A stretch of DNA of 64,000 nucleotides from Advenella mimigardefordensis DPN7 (GCF_000521505.1 NZ_CP003915.1:4464001-4528000); one strand, 5' to 3'; positions 26,507 through 35,249 are shown, counted from the first letter of the stretch. Program-made: numbers and translations. The notes: generated by a model from the sequence alone, not told the origin.

Positions 26507-28134
26507 TTTTTATACTCCCTGTTCATCCATTCTGGCGAGGAAAAGAGCATGGAATTCCACAGCACCTTGTTTTTAGGCGTCTTGTTCAGCACCGCCAGCG
26601 TTGTTTCGGATAGATGCGGTTTGATATTCTGCTCGAAGAATGCGTTATTCAAATCCGGGACCGAACCTTTTATCTCATCGGATGGCTTACCGTACTGGAA
26701 AAATCTGGCAGCACCACTACTCAGGAAGCGTACTGCCTCGAAGCGCTGAAACAATTGGCTGGAACCGTCCCACATGCTTTTCTGCATCGGGTAGCCGTCA
26801 GGCGTCACTCGTTTGTAAAGACCCTGTCCCAGACGATCAAGCGAATTGGTCAGTGGCACATAGTTCTGTAGCTGCCTGTCCTCGTAAGCCAAACGCGCGG
26901 TCGAGACGACGACTTCCATCGGTGTACGGAATTTGCTGCCCAGCGATGCCTGGAACGCTTTGCTTTCAAACAGCGTCGCGAGCGTTTGCGAAATGTCGCC
27001 GTCGCTCTTCATAAAGCGTTCGCTCATGCTTTTGATCAATGCCGGGTCGGGCTTATCACCAACAAAATACTGCGCCAGTTTGGTACTGATATGTTTGGCA
27101 GTGGCCGGTTGCCTGGCAAGCAGATCGGCAAGTTCAGCGAGCTCATCCCAGCCCTGGCCCTTGATGGTTTTACCCAGCACGATCTTGTCGCCAAAATCAT
27201 GCTGTCGGGGCATGAATTGCACCCCGTTCTTGCGGAAAAATCCTTTTTTCGCCTGGTCATTAAGCTTAGGCAGGTTTGGGCTGAAATTGACACTGATACC
27301 CGTCAGCACCCGGGCCACTTCAGTAATGTCTTTCTGGGTATAGCCGCTACCCACGCCCATGGTATGCAGTTCCATGAGCTCGCGTGCGTAGTTTTCATTG
27401 GGCTTGCCTTTTTTGTTTTTGGAGGCATCCAGATAATCCAGCATGGCAGGATGTGTCATCGTAGCCAGCAGTATGTCTTTGAATTTTCCCAAGGCATGAG
27501 GGCGAAGCGCCTTATCTTCGTAATCTCCCACCTGAAAACGAATATAGGCCTTGGAAGAAAAGACCGAAAAATGATTTTGCCAGAACCAGGCCATTTGTTC
27601 TTTTAACTGCCACGGAGAATAAATGGCGCGAATCAGGTGTCGACGCTTCGAGACGGCGAGTACTTTGTTCCCTTCGCGACGAATCAAGGTATTAAATTCC
27701 GAACGCTTTCTCTGGTCTTTGACCTCACGGACAAATTTCTGCCGTCGGACAGTGACATCTTCCATGACTTTCTGCATATCAACGGTATTTCTGGCCAGAT
27801 TGCCCTCGGTCGCGTCATCCAGTACATCTTTAGCCGGTGGATGCAGCTGCTTTTCCAAAAACTTCTCCCGACCCAGCTTTTCATATTCTTCGGCCGTTTG
27901 TTTATTTACGCCATAAGTAACCCGATCCAGCCAGGCCAGGTCTTCTGCAGATAAAGCAGCCTGTGCCTGAACGGGTACGGACAACAAGAGCACGGCGACA
28001 AGCACCGGCCAGACCAGCCACAGTTTCACAGTTGTAGCGCTTCGTGAATTGTCACCCGACAGCGGTACGGCTGTGACTAGACCTGATATATCGCCTGATT
28101 GACTTCGAGCACGTTGGATCAACATTCTTTTCAT
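26503..28134 (-). CDS. DUF1800-domain exported protein
   Basis: Uncharacterised protein of 543 residues from the DUF1800 family, almost always encoded beside DUF1501. A long basic N-terminus (about 40 residues) precedes a hydrophobic segment WLVWPVLVAVLLLSVPVQAQA ending near 60, a plausible signal peptide. Conserved family segments include LVHRVTYG-like LAWLDRVTYGVNK at the start of the mature part, MAWFWQNHFSVFS, LGKFKDILLATMTHPAMLDYLD, NENYARELMELHTMGVGSGYTQKDITEVARVLTG and the HDFGDKIVLG stretch. It is the upstream gene of the two-gene operon and is divergent from the SinR-like gene. I do not assign a function. Confidence 0.85.
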   Translation of the reverse strand: MKRMLIQRARSQSGDISGLVTAVPLSGDNSRSATTVKLWLVWPVLVAVLLLSVPVQAQAALSAEDLAWLDRVTYGVNKQTAEEYEKLGREKFLEKQLHPPAKDVLDDATEGNLARNTVDMQKVMEDVTVRRQKFVREVKDQRKRSEFNTLIRREGNKVLAVSKRRHLIRAIYSPWQLKEQMAWFWQNHFSVFSSKAYIRFQVGDYEDKALRPHALGKFKDILLATMTHPAMLDYLDASKNKKGKPNENYARELMELHTMGVGSGYTQKDITEVARVLTGISVNFSPNLPKLNDQAKKGFFRKNGVQFMPRQHDFGDKIVLGKTIKGQGWDELAELADLLARQPATAKHISTKLAQYFVGDKPDPALIKSMSERFMKSDGDISQTLATLFESKAFQASLGSKFRTPMEVVVSTARLAYEDRQLQNYVPLTNSLDRLGQGLYKRVTPDGYPMQKSMWDGSSQLFQRFEAVRFLSSGAARFFQYGKPSDEIKGSVPDLNNAFFEQNIKPHLSETTLAVLNKTPKNKVLWNSMLFSSPEWMNREYKK

Positions 28135-28270
28135 GAATCATTCTCTGTCGTGGGTATGGGCGTTATTGGTTGCCCCGCTTACCATCGCGAGACATAACGA
28201 TGCTAGTGTAGTCTACCGCCTTGCAGCATTAATCAATTGAAAGCCGCTGAAACGATACGCATGTGACAGA

Positions 28271-28295
28271 CAATAACAACAAGTGACTGTTATTG
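28271..28295. promoter_or_regulatory. Inverted repeat in the DUF1800/SinR-like divergent promoter region
   Basis: Perfect arms CAATAACA (28271-28278) and TGTTATTG (28288-28295) are separated by 9 bases. The repeat lies in the 282-base gap between two divergent genes, where a regulator site would be expected, but no bound protein is known. Confidence 0.4.
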
Positions 28296-28416
28296 CAGAA
28301 CGGTAAATCAAGCCGGACCGGACTGGCTGACAGAGGCTTGCCGCAACTATATGGCCCATTGTCGCCAATTTGTATTACTATATCGGGAATGGTTTTTCAT
28401 AGTCAGGGGAAATGAG

Positions 28417-28683
28417 ATGAAAGTACTGATCACGTATGACCGACGCCTGCTGGGTACCCGATTTACCAAGTTAAAACAGCGTATAGATGAACATTTCCCC
28501 AGCCGCTGGCATTGCTACGACTCAAGCTATATTGTGTCGACCGATCTGGGGGTGACGCAGGTGCGCGAGCTGTTGCTACCGGCCCTTGATACCAACGACA
28601 GTCTCCTGGTGATCGAACTGGGAAATAAATGGGCTGGCATCGGTCTTTCGGAAAAGAACCGTAGCTGGCTTGATCTGGACTAA
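28417..28683 (+). CDS. SinR-family small protein (VapD/Cas2-like fold)
   Basis: From the ATG at 28417, preceded by AGGGGAA, it has 88 residues; the frame back to 28351 is less likely. The pattern MKVLITYDRRL at the N-terminus, then WHCYDSSYIVSTDL, then a helix and ELGNKWAGIGLSEKNRSWL, follows the small proteins annotated as SinR family, with a ferredoxin-like fold shared with Cas2 and the VapD endoribonucleases. Nothing around it resembles cas1, a CRISPR array or an obvious antitoxin, so it is an orphan of unknown role, convergent with dsbD. Homology is from my recollection of the family pattern. Confidence 0.65.
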   Translation: MKVLITYDRRLLGTRFTKLKQRIDEHFPSRWHCYDSSYIVSTDLGVTQVRELLLPALDTNDSLLVIELGNKWAGIGLSEKNRSWLDLD

Positions 28684-28707
28684 ATCCTCTCCTCTTGCTG
28701 CGCTCGC

Positions 28708-28734
28708 ATCCGGCGTGTTATATCACACCCGGAT
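28708..28734. terminator. Possible bidirectional terminator between the SinR-like gene and dsbD
   Basis: Arms ATCCGG (28708-28713) and CCGGAT (28729-28734) continue inward as GTGT / ACAC after one bulged C. It lies between convergent genes, but lacks a T-run. Confidence 0.4.
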
Positions 28735-28831
28735 AGCAATTATGCCTGCGCCTTCCCCGGTGTCCGACCCTGTATCTGGGCGTACGACAGCCTGTTGAAA
28801 GAACCCGCAGGGGCGTAATGGTCGCCCACCG

Positions 28832-30910
28832 TCAACGCTGTGCCAGCTGCAGTTTTTCCAGAAACTTATCGGCCTTTTGGAAGCCGACCACACGGTTCTC
28901 CTTCATTTCCTGACCATTGCGGTCAAAGAAAATGATGCCCGGAGGGCCGAACAGTCGAAAGCGCTTGAGCAGTTCGCGATCCTGTTCGTTATTACCGGTG
29001 ACGTCGGCCTGCAGTAAAAGCATGGAACCCATGGCACCGGCCACCTGGCTATCCGAAAACGTAAATTTTTCCATTTCGTGGCAGGAAATGCACCAATCAG
29101 CGTAGAAATCCAGCATTACCGGTTTACCGGCAGCCGCGATACGCGCTTCCAGCTCTGCCAGTGAACGCACTCTTTCGAACTGTACTTTAGCCACACTGGT
29201 TTGCTTAGCGCCATTACCCTGGGCAATGCCTTTGAGGGGCGACAGCGGGTCCCGGCTACCAGTAGCCAGACCAACCAGCAACAACAATGCCCACGCAGCG
29301 GCCAGCAGGCCCAATGCGCGCAATAGCAGCCGTAAGGGGCCGGCGCTGGCAGCAGGACCGGTATCGCCACGGAAGGCGCCCAGCAGAAGCGCCAGACTCA
29401 TACTCAGAAATGCCCAGCCCAGCATTTGCACCCACAGCGGCACAACAGGCATCAGCATCCACAGCGCCGTTGCCAGCAGCAGCAGGCCGCAGAAATACTT
29501 GATAGCTTCCATCCACGGGCCCGCCTTGGGCATGAGTGCGCCGGAGGTGGCACCCAGGATCAGCAGGGAGAAGCCCTGGCCCCAGGCCAGCACAAACAGC
29601 GCCAGGCCACCCAGCACCAGATTCCCCGTCTGGGAGATAAACAACAGAATACCGGCCAGTGGTGCGGCCACGCAGGGGCCACATATAAGCGCTGACAGCA
29701 TACCCATGCCAAACGCGCCACCATAGCGCCCGCCGGGCATCCGCGACACTTTACTGTTCAGTGAGGTTTGCAGCGCGACCGGCACTTGTATGGTAAATGC
29801 GCCGAACATGCCAATGGCCAGAATAACCAGTACCACAGCGAACGCCGAGAGCACCCATGGATTCTGGATCCAGGCGGCCAGTACGGAACCGACGGACGCA
29901 GCCGCAATGCCCAGCAGGGTATACACGATGGCCGTGCCCAGTACATACATGAGCGTGAGCGCAAAGCCGCGCCCTTTGGACGGCACCCCGCCGCGCGCTT
30001 TCTGGTCGCCCACAATGACCGACAGCAGAATAGGCAACATGGGCAGAACGCAGGGTGTAAATGAAAGTACGACGCCCAGCGCAAAACAGATCAGCAGCAC
30101 GCGCGCCAGGCCCGCTTCAGACAGCCATTGGGCAATGGTGGTATCGCCGGCATCAAACAGGGATGCGCTCCCTGCTTCGGCAGAGACAGCGGCGATGCCA
30201 GGGCTTGGGTCGGAACTTGAGCCAGCTGTGGCTCCCGATGCCTGCTGCCCGGTCTGACCGGAGTCCTGCACAGTGTCGGCCTTACCGGTAAGCATGCTGG
30301 TTACCCCGCCGGCAGCAGAAGAGGACGACGCCTGCGTCGCGCCAGATGCATTATTATCTGCAGGTGGCGTGCTGACAGCACCAGCCGGCGCCGCTCCTTT
30401 TTTGACGCCAGGCGTGCCGCCTGTAATGCTCATGCCGCCGCCTGGCGCCGGCTCCAGGACGATGTCATAGGTGGTAGGAGGATAACACAGGCCGGCATCG
30501 GCGCACCCCTGCCCCACCACCTGTACGGTGAACGGCGACGTCTGCCTGAGCAGCGGCAGGCGGATGCTTACCTGGTTATGATAGACCTCCATGTTTTTAT
30601 CGAAAGTCGGGTCGTACTTGACTTCCCCTTTGGGAAGCACGGGCGTACCCAGCAGAGCTGCAGCCCGGGATTTGTCTGTATCGTCTTTAATATGAAATTC
30701 GAAGCGCTCGCGATACATGTAGTATTTGGGCGCGATACGATAATCTATGCGCAGCTCGGAGGGTGCCTGCATTTGCGCCGAGAACACAAAAGCCTGTTCC
30801 GGATCCAGAAATTCTTCTTCTGCATGAACAGCAGGTGCGGCCAGCAACAACATGGCCATGAGCCCCAACAGCCACTTGATGCAGCCCTTTAAATCCGACG
30901 ACGTGAACAC
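28832..30910 (-). CDS. dsbD: Thiol:disulfide interchange protein DsbD
   Basis: Inner-membrane electron relay carrying reducing power from cytoplasmic thioredoxin to periplasmic disulfide isomerases and cytochrome c maturation. The 692 residues comprise a signal peptide (1-30), the periplasmic alpha domain with Cys136 and Cys142 (GCADAGLCYPP), a transmembrane beta domain with Cys287 in FTPCVLPMLP and a second Cys in ICGPCVAAPLAG, and a C-terminal thioredoxin-like gamma domain with CISC in ADWCISCHEME. Between alpha and beta lies an approximately 100-residue Ser/Ala/Gly/Thr-rich linker (156-255), longer than usual. It is upstream-adjacent to cutA (9-base gap). It could reduce apocytochromes for the resB-ccsB system. 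Confidence 0.95.
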   Translation of the reverse strand: MFTSSDLKGCIKWLLGLMAMLLLAAPAVHAEEEFLDPEQAFVFSAQMQAPSELRIDYRIAPKYYMYRERFEFHIKDDTDKSRAAALLGTPVLPKGEVKYDPTFDKNMEVYHNQVSIRLPLLRQTSPFTVQVVGQGCADAGLCYPPTTYDIVLEPAPGGGMSITGGTPGVKKGAAPAGAVSTPPADNNASGATQASSSSAAGGVTSMLTGKADTVQDSGQTGQQASGATAGSSSDPSPGIAAVSAEAGSASLFDAGDTTIAQWLSEAGLARVLLICFALGVVLSFTPCVLPMLPILLSVIVGDQKARGGVPSKGRGFALTLMYVLGTAIVYTLLGIAAASVGSVLAAWIQNPWVLSAFAVVLVILAIGMFGAFTIQVPVALQTSLNSKVSRMPGGRYGGAFGMGMLSALICGPCVAAPLAGILLFISQTGNLVLGGLALFVLAWGQGFSLLILGATSGALMPKAGPWMEAIKYFCGLLLLATALWMLMPVVPLWVQMLGWAFLSMSLALLLGAFRGDTGPAASAGPLRLLLRALGLLAAAWALLLLVGLATGSRDPLSPLKGIAQGNGAKQTSVAKVQFERVRSLAELEARIAAAGKPVMLDFYADWCISCHEMEKFTFSDSQVAGAMGSMLLLQADVTGNNEQDRELLKRFRLFGPPGIIFFDRNGQEMKENRVVGFQKADKFLEKLQLAQR

Positions 30911-30919
30911 GCGACCCCT

Positions 30920-31243
30920 CTATACCGATGTTTGTGCCCGCACCCAGTCCAGATACGGCACATGCCCGCCAATGACGGGCAAAATGATAATTTCAGGAAC
31001 ATCGTAGGGGTGTAACTGCACAATCCGCTCCTGGCAGCGCAGGCTGGCCTGGCTGGAGGTTTTGATGGTAAGCGTGATTTCTTCTGCCCCCTCGACGCTC
31101 TCTTCCCATAAATAGATAGACAGACCGACGGGGCTTAAGTTCACACAGGCGGCCAGATGTTCTTCTATCAGCAGATGCGCGATACGTTTTGCCAGTAACG
31201 TGTCGGGAACGGTGGTATACATGACGACGCAATCGTTTGCCAT
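30920..31243 (-). CDS. cutA: Divalent-cation tolerance protein CutA
   Basis: Small trimeric CutA1-family protein of 107 residues, implicated in copper/divalent-metal tolerance though its molecular role is uncertain. The family pattern is clear: VVMYTTVPDTLLAKRIAHLLIEEHLAACVNL at the N-terminus, the central YLWEESVEGAEEITLTIKT and the HPYDVPEIIILPVIGG motif near 77-92. It precedes dsbD by 9 bases on the same strand, a pairing seen in many proteobacteria, so the two are likely co-transcribed. Confidence 0.94.
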   Translation of the reverse strand: MANDCVVMYTTVPDTLLAKRIAHLLIEEHLAACVNLSPVGLSIYLWEESVEGAEEITLTIKTSSQASLRCQERIVQLHPYDVPEIIILPVIGGHVPYLDWVRAQTSV

Positions 31244-31271
31244 TCAAATCACTCCTGTGCAGATGACATCA

Positions 31272-32516
31272 TTACTCCAGCTCCATCCCCTTGCGTTCAG
31301 GGATCAGAAACAGGGTCGCGAGAATATCCAGAATATACAGTGACGCCAGCAATACCAGGGCAACCTCAAAAGAATAGGCCGCTGCCAGCGCGCCCACCAC
31401 CACGGGCCCGAAGCCACCGATAGCCCGGCCGATATTGAACAGGACGTTCTGCGCAGTGGCTCTGGCCGCACGGGGATAGAGCTCGGAAATCAGCGCCCCG
31501 TACCCACCAATCATACCATTGACAAAAACCCCCATGAGCGCCCCGCCCCACAGCAGCGCGGTCGGGGTCGTAAGCTGGGAATAAACGTACACCATGATAA
31601 CGGCACCCGCCTGATACAGCAGAAAACTGGGGCGACGGCCGATACGGTCTGCCAGTTGCCCGAACAGCCAGATACCCAGACTCATGCCCAGCACCGTCAT
31701 GGCCGTCCAGCTGGCTGATTTGGTTAGCGAGTAGCCGAACTGGGTGGACAAGTACGAAGGCATCCAGATCATCAGACCGTAATAACCGAAGTTTTGCACT
31801 GAACACAGGATCACCACCCCAATGCTGCGCCTCACGGTTTCCGCATCGGCCACCAGCAATTTCAAGGGTGCCAGCGTGAATGAGCGCGCTACTGGCTCAG
31901 ATTTGACGAAGTGTTCAGGCTCACCGATATAGGAGCGCACAATAAACGAGACAATAGCCGGCAGCACGCCCACGGCGAACATGCCGCGCCAGCCGATAAT
32001 AGGCAACAACAGCGGCGTGAGCAATGCGGCGGCCAGTACCCCCGCCTGCCAGCCCAGACCGACATAGGAAGAGACTCGGGCACGTTGCGAGGGGCGGCAG
32101 GCTTCTGTCGCCAGCGCCATGCCAATACCGAACTCGCCACCCAGCCCCAATCCGGCGATGGTGCGATACACCAGCAGATCCCAGTAGCCCTGCGCCAGCG
32201 CGCACATGCCTGTAAAGACAGCAAACAGGAGAATCGTCCAGGTCAGCACCCGGACCCGGCCGTAGATATCACTAAGCAGGCCAAAACCGACCCCGCCAAT
32301 CACCGCACCCACCAGGGTCCACGTGACCAGCGAACCCGCTTCTGTGCTGGTCAGCCCCAGGCCGGCACTGACAGCCGATAGAATGAAACCCAGAATCAGT
32401 AAGTCGAATCCGTCCAGGGCATAGCCGATAGATGAGGCCCAGATGGCTTTTCTTGCATTTTTTTCATAATCACGTTCTGAGGGCGCAGCAAGACCTGACA
32501 CAGACGAAGCACGCAT
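31272..32516 (-). CDS. Major facilitator superfamily transporter (aromatic/organic-acid type)
   Basis: Twelve-helix inner-membrane symporter of 414 residues. MFS signatures are present: the A-type loop GFGLLSDIYGRVRV between helices 2 and 3, the motif GLGLGGEFGIGMALATE in helix 4, and the second-half copy LADRIGRRPSF. Asp in GFDLLILGF (helix 1) resembles the DGxD-type motif of aromatic-acid:H+ symporters, suggesting an organic acid substrate, but that is inference. A gap of 28 bases separates it from cutA on the same strand, and 245 bases of non-coding DNA lie upstream. Confidence 0.88.
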   Translation of the reverse strand: MRASSVSGLAAPSERDYEKNARKAIWASSIGYALDGFDLLILGFILSAVSAGLGLTSTEAGSLVTWTLVGAVIGGVGFGLLSDIYGRVRVLTWTILLFAVFTGMCALAQGYWDLLVYRTIAGLGLGGEFGIGMALATEACRPSQRARVSSYVGLGWQAGVLAAALLTPLLLPIIGWRGMFAVGVLPAIVSFIVRSYIGEPEHFVKSEPVARSFTLAPLKLLVADAETVRRSIGVVILCSVQNFGYYGLMIWMPSYLSTQFGYSLTKSASWTAMTVLGMSLGIWLFGQLADRIGRRPSFLLYQAGAVIMVYVYSQLTTPTALLWGGALMGVFVNGMIGGYGALISELYPRAARATAQNVLFNIGRAIGGFGPVVVGALAAAYSFEVALVLLASLYILDILATLFLIPERKGMELE

Positions 32517-32761
32517 TGTTCGTTCCTGTTGGGAAAAGAGATGGGGGGAAATTTTTTGCAGGCCTTATTGTAGCGCGGCCACGACTGTCATGAATCTGAA
32601 AAAATGCTCAGGGTGTAAAAGAAATGCGGTAGTGACGTGACGCTGCAAAGCCAGCCACGCCAATGTCGGATAGAACGCGTAGCCCCGGGTTAGCCAAAAG
32701 ACTTGATAAATGAGGGGCAGTTGACCAGAACTATTTACACCCTCCGAATGACCGGCCCACC

Positions 32762-33028
32762 CTATTGCGCAAGATCCTGTTCAATCAACATTCTCACGTA
32801 CCGGGTATACGGAATGCCTTTGCTTTTTGCCTTCAGCTTAATCGCATCCAGCAAACCCTGCGGCAATCGCAAATTCAGCGCAGCGGTTTTATTTTGTATT
32901 TCGAAACGCATGGGCCGAAAGCCGGATAGATCGTATGTGGAAAGATCGGCCGTGTCGACAAATTCCTCCGCCTGCTTATCGCTTCTCAGCGACGGCATCG
33001 GTTTACGTTTTTCGGTATTGCTGCTCAT
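32762..33028 (-). CDS. brnA: BrnA-type antitoxin
   Basis: 88-residue ribbon-helix-helix protein that would neutralise the BrnT RNase and repress its own promoter. The C-terminal half contains ALNLRLPQGLLDAIKLKAKSKGIPYTRYVRMLIEQDL, a ribbon-helix-helix DNA-binding pattern, and the N-terminal linker DLSTYDLSGFRPMRF is the segment expected to contact the toxin. It overlaps the end of the brnT gene by 26 bases, the usual toxin-first BrnTA arrangement. Confidence 0.88.
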   Translation of the reverse strand: MSSNTEKRKPMPSLRSDKQAEEFVDTADLSTYDLSGFRPMRFEIQNKTAALNLRLPQGLLDAIKLKAKSKGIPYTRYVRMLIEQDLAQ

Positions 33029-33308
33029 AAAAAGTGATCTCCTTCTGATGCATATAGCGGGCGCTGATCGGACGAATCAAATGGCGACCATTAACTGCTC
33101 TGATCACAAATACCAGAAATACATAGCGCCCTGAACGGGTTTTTCCGATGGCCCGCATCCTCTGCTGGCCAAGATGAGGATCAGTCATGAGCATTAGAGG
33201 ACCTTCAAACACCTCTTCAACCTCTGCCCTGGATAGCCCATGCTTGCCACATTTAGGCCAATTGCCCACATCCCAGTCGAAACCTTTAACAACTACGCTT
33301 TCGCGCAT
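33003..33308 (-). CDS. brnT: BrnT-type ribonuclease toxin
   Basis: RelE-like RNase toxin (DUF497) of 101 residues from the ATG at 33308; a GTG at 33317 would add three. The family pattern is the N-terminal FDWDVGNWPKCGKHGLS, then VEEVFEGPLMLMTDP, the central IGKTRSGRYVFLVFVIR and the C-terminal active-site region IRPISARYMHQKE. All catalytic-type Arg/His/Glu residues appear present, so it is probably active. It sits just outside the rplQ end of the ribosomal operon and carries its own A+T-rich promoter region. Confidence 0.88.
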   Translation of the reverse strand: MRESVVVKGFDWDVGNWPKCGKHGLSRAEVEEVFEGPLMLMTDPHLGQQRMRAIGKTRSGRYVFLVFVIRAVNGRHLIRPISARYMHQKEITFYEQQYRKT

Positions 33309-33314
33309 AGTATA

Positions 33315-33336
33315 CACAAATGAATATACATTTATG
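33315..33336. promoter_or_regulatory. Candidate BrnA operator upstream of brnT
   Basis: Near-palindrome of CACAAATG (33315-33322) and CATTTATG (33329-33336), one mismatch, around AATATA, immediately upstream of brnT in an A+T-rich stretch. A ribbon-helix-helix repressor such as BrnA would be expected to bind a site of this kind; no binding data exist here. Confidence 0.5.
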
Positions 33337-33502
33337 TAGCAACAAAAGCCATCAAATCGTCAAATCGTCAAATCAGAATAACAAACCTTCAGGCGCAGAA
33401 CGATAGGGCTGTGAGCAATTGCTCCTGCCCAGCATGCGCGGTTGAGGTGTTTGTGATCTTTGAGGCAGGCGGAGAATCGGCTTTTATGACTAAGAACAAG
33501 AC

Positions 33503-33540
33503 GCAAAAAGGGCATCTGCCGAAACAGATGCCCTTTTTGC
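33503..33540 (-). terminator. Terminator of the ribosomal operon (after rplQ)
   Basis: Perfect 16-base arms GCAAAAAGGGCATCTG (33503-33518) and CAGATGCCCTTTTTGC (33525-33540) with a 6-base loop. A/T tracts are inside both arm ends, so it can work in either direction. It lies 87 bases past the rplQ stop. Confidence 0.95.
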
Positions 33541-33626
33541 TACCGGTGATGTACTACTCCCGGCAAAGAAATACTGCGACGCCCGCCGGTGCATACACAC
33601 CGGCTATCGACGAGCTGGTATCAGCC

Positions 33627-34016
33627 TTATTCGGCGTCAACTACTTCGTCAGCAACTTCAGGACGGTCAACCAGTTCCATGAACGCCATCGGTGCGTTAT
33701 CGCCCTGACGGAAACCCATTTTCAGAACGCGGGTGTAACCACCGTTACGCTCTTTGTAGCGAGGACCGATTTCGGCAAACAGTTTAACCACAGCATCGCG
33801 GTCGCGCAGACGGGCGAATGCCAGGCGTTTGTTAGCCAGGGTCGGCTCTTTGGCCAGTGTGATAAGGGGTTCGATGACACGGCGCAGCTCTTTGGCTTTT
33901 GGCAATGTTGTTTTGATCGCTTCGTGCTGGATCAGAGATACAGACATGTTGCGGAACATCGCCAGGCGATGGCTGCTGGTACGGTTCAGTTTACGTAGAC
34001 CACTACGGTGACGCAT
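33627..34016 (-). CDS. rplQ: 50S ribosomal protein L17
   Basis: Large-subunit protein of 129 residues near the exit tunnel. The N-terminus [24 protein letters not shown] and the [21 protein letters not shown] segment are characteristic of bacterial L17. It is the last gene of the alpha operon, separated from rpoA by 250 bases containing two hairpins. Confidence 0.98.
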   Translation of the reverse strand: MRHRSGLRKLNRTSSHRLAMFRNMSVSLIQHEAIKTTLPKAKELRRVIEPLITLAKEPTLANKRLAFARLRDRDAVVKLFAEIGPRYKERNGGYTRVLKMGFRQGDNAPMAFMELVDRPEVADEVVDAE

Positions 34017-34082
34017 GATAATTTCCTTTGAATCTAGGTTAAAGACAGCTTATGCCGTCTGTTTGACCGGTTCTTCTATCCT

Positions 34083-34102
34083 GTTATGACGGCTGTCATA
34101 AC
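34083..34102 (-). other. Hairpin in the rpoA-rplQ gap (first)
   Basis: Perfect 8-base arms GTTATGAC (34083-34090) and GTCATAAC (34095-34102) around GGCT, within the transcript leader of rplQ. No T-run follows. Confidence 0.6.
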
Positions 34103-34122
34103 CGGCGGTCCGGTTGGTATAG

Positions 34123-34170
34123 GAACGGAATCGGGCCATTCTTTATGGCAGGACCGATTCCATTCGGTTC
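34123..34170 (-). other. Hairpin in the rpoA-rplQ gap (second)
   Basis: Arms GGAATCGG (34127-34134) and CCGATTCC (34154-34161) are perfect, and outer GAAC (34123-34126) can pair with the GTTC ending at 34170. It may affect rplQ expression or mRNA processing. Confidence 0.6.
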
Positions 34171-34265
34171 TTTTGCCCTTGCGGGAACAGCAATTTTACA
34201 GCAAATACAAACACAGGCTTATGCTGGCGACAGGTTTGAAGCCTGCAGCCAGCGGCAATGAAGCC

Positions 34266-35249
34266 TTAAGGACGCTCAAGACCCAGTGGAGGCCAGCTTT
34301 CCAGCTTCATGCCCAGGGTCAGGCCGCGTGCAGCCAGTACTTCCTTGATTTCATTCAGGGACTTACGGCCCAGGTTCGGTGTTTTGAGCAGCTCGTTTTC
34401 AGTGCGCTGGATCAGATCACCAATGTAATAGATATTTTCTGCTTTGAGGCAGTTGGCAGAACGAACAGTGAGTTCGAGATCGTCAACAGGACGCAGCAGA
34501 ACCGGATCAATTTGCGGTACGCCGCGAACCGGTGTTTCGAATGTATCGCTGGCGCCTTCCAGGGCTGCAAATACAGAAATCTGGTCCATCAGGATACGGG
34601 CAGACTGACGCACGGCTTCTTCAGGAGAAATCACACCGTTGGTTTCAATGTCCAGCACCAGCTTGTCCAGGTCGGTGCGTTGTTCAACACGGGCGCTTTC
34701 GACAGCGTAGCTGACGCGGCGAACCGGGCTGAAAGAAGCATCCATCTGAATACGGCCGATGGTGTGTGAACGCTCATCTGTGAGCGCACGCATATTACCG
34801 GCAACATAACCACGACCCTGCTCGATCTTGATTTGCATTTCGAGCTTGCCGTTGTCTGTCAGTGTAGCAATAACATGATTCGGGTTGATGATTTCAACGT
34901 CGTGAGGCAGATCGATATCGCTGGCCAGAACCGGGCCGGAGCCAGATTTGCGCAGTGTAACGGTCACTTCTTCACGATTGTTCAGTTTGAATACAATACC
35001 TTTCAGGTTCAGAACGATGTCAACGACATCTTCACGCACGCCTGTCAGCGTAGAGTACTCATGTACCACACCTGTGATCTGCACTTCGGTCGGCGCGTAG
35101 CCGGTCATGGAAGACAGCAGAATGCGACGCAACGCGTTGCCCAGTGTGTGGCCATAACCACGTTCAAACGGCTCCATAACCACTTTGGCGTGGTTTTCGG
35201 TAACCGGAGTCACTTCAATGGAACGGGGTTTCAAAAAACCTTGAGACAT
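34266..35249 (-). CDS. rpoA: DNA-directed RNA polymerase subunit alpha
   Basis: Assembly platform of RNA polymerase, 327 residues. The N-terminal domain carries [32 protein letters not shown], the beta/beta-prime contact region, and the C-terminal domain from about 250 has [25 protein letters not shown] and the [18 protein letters not shown] helix-hairpin-helix used for UP elements and activators. It follows rpsD, from which it is separated by a strong hairpin, and precedes rplQ. Confidence 0.98.
   Translation of the reverse strand: MSQGFLKPRSIEVTPVTENHAKVVMEPFERGYGHTLGNALRRILLSSMTGYAPTEVQITGVVHEYSTLTGVREDVVDIVLNLKGIVFKLNNREEVTVTLRKSGSGPVLASDIDLPHDVEIINPNHVIATLTDNGKLEMQIKIEQGRGYVAGNMRALTDERSHTIGRIQMDASFSPVRRVSYAVESARVEQRTDLDKLVLDIETNGVISPEEAVRQSARILMDQISVFAALEGASDTFETPVRGVPQIDPVLLRPVDDLELTVRSANCLKAENIYYIGDLIQRTENELLKTPNLGRKSLNEIKEVLAARGLTLGMKLESWPPLGLERP

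Larger units (their letters stand above)
33309..33626. repeat. Intergenic region brnT-rplQ
   Basis: The brnT operator region is followed by three tandem 8-base copies of TCAAATCG (33352-33375, last copy TCAAATCA) and then by the rplQ terminator at 33503-33540. No gene is supported in the rest. Confidence 0.75.

Noticed and set aside
28417..28683. SinR-like gene read as a Cas2 of a CRISPR system
   Set aside because: No cas1, cas effector or array in the window; the similarity is only of fold.
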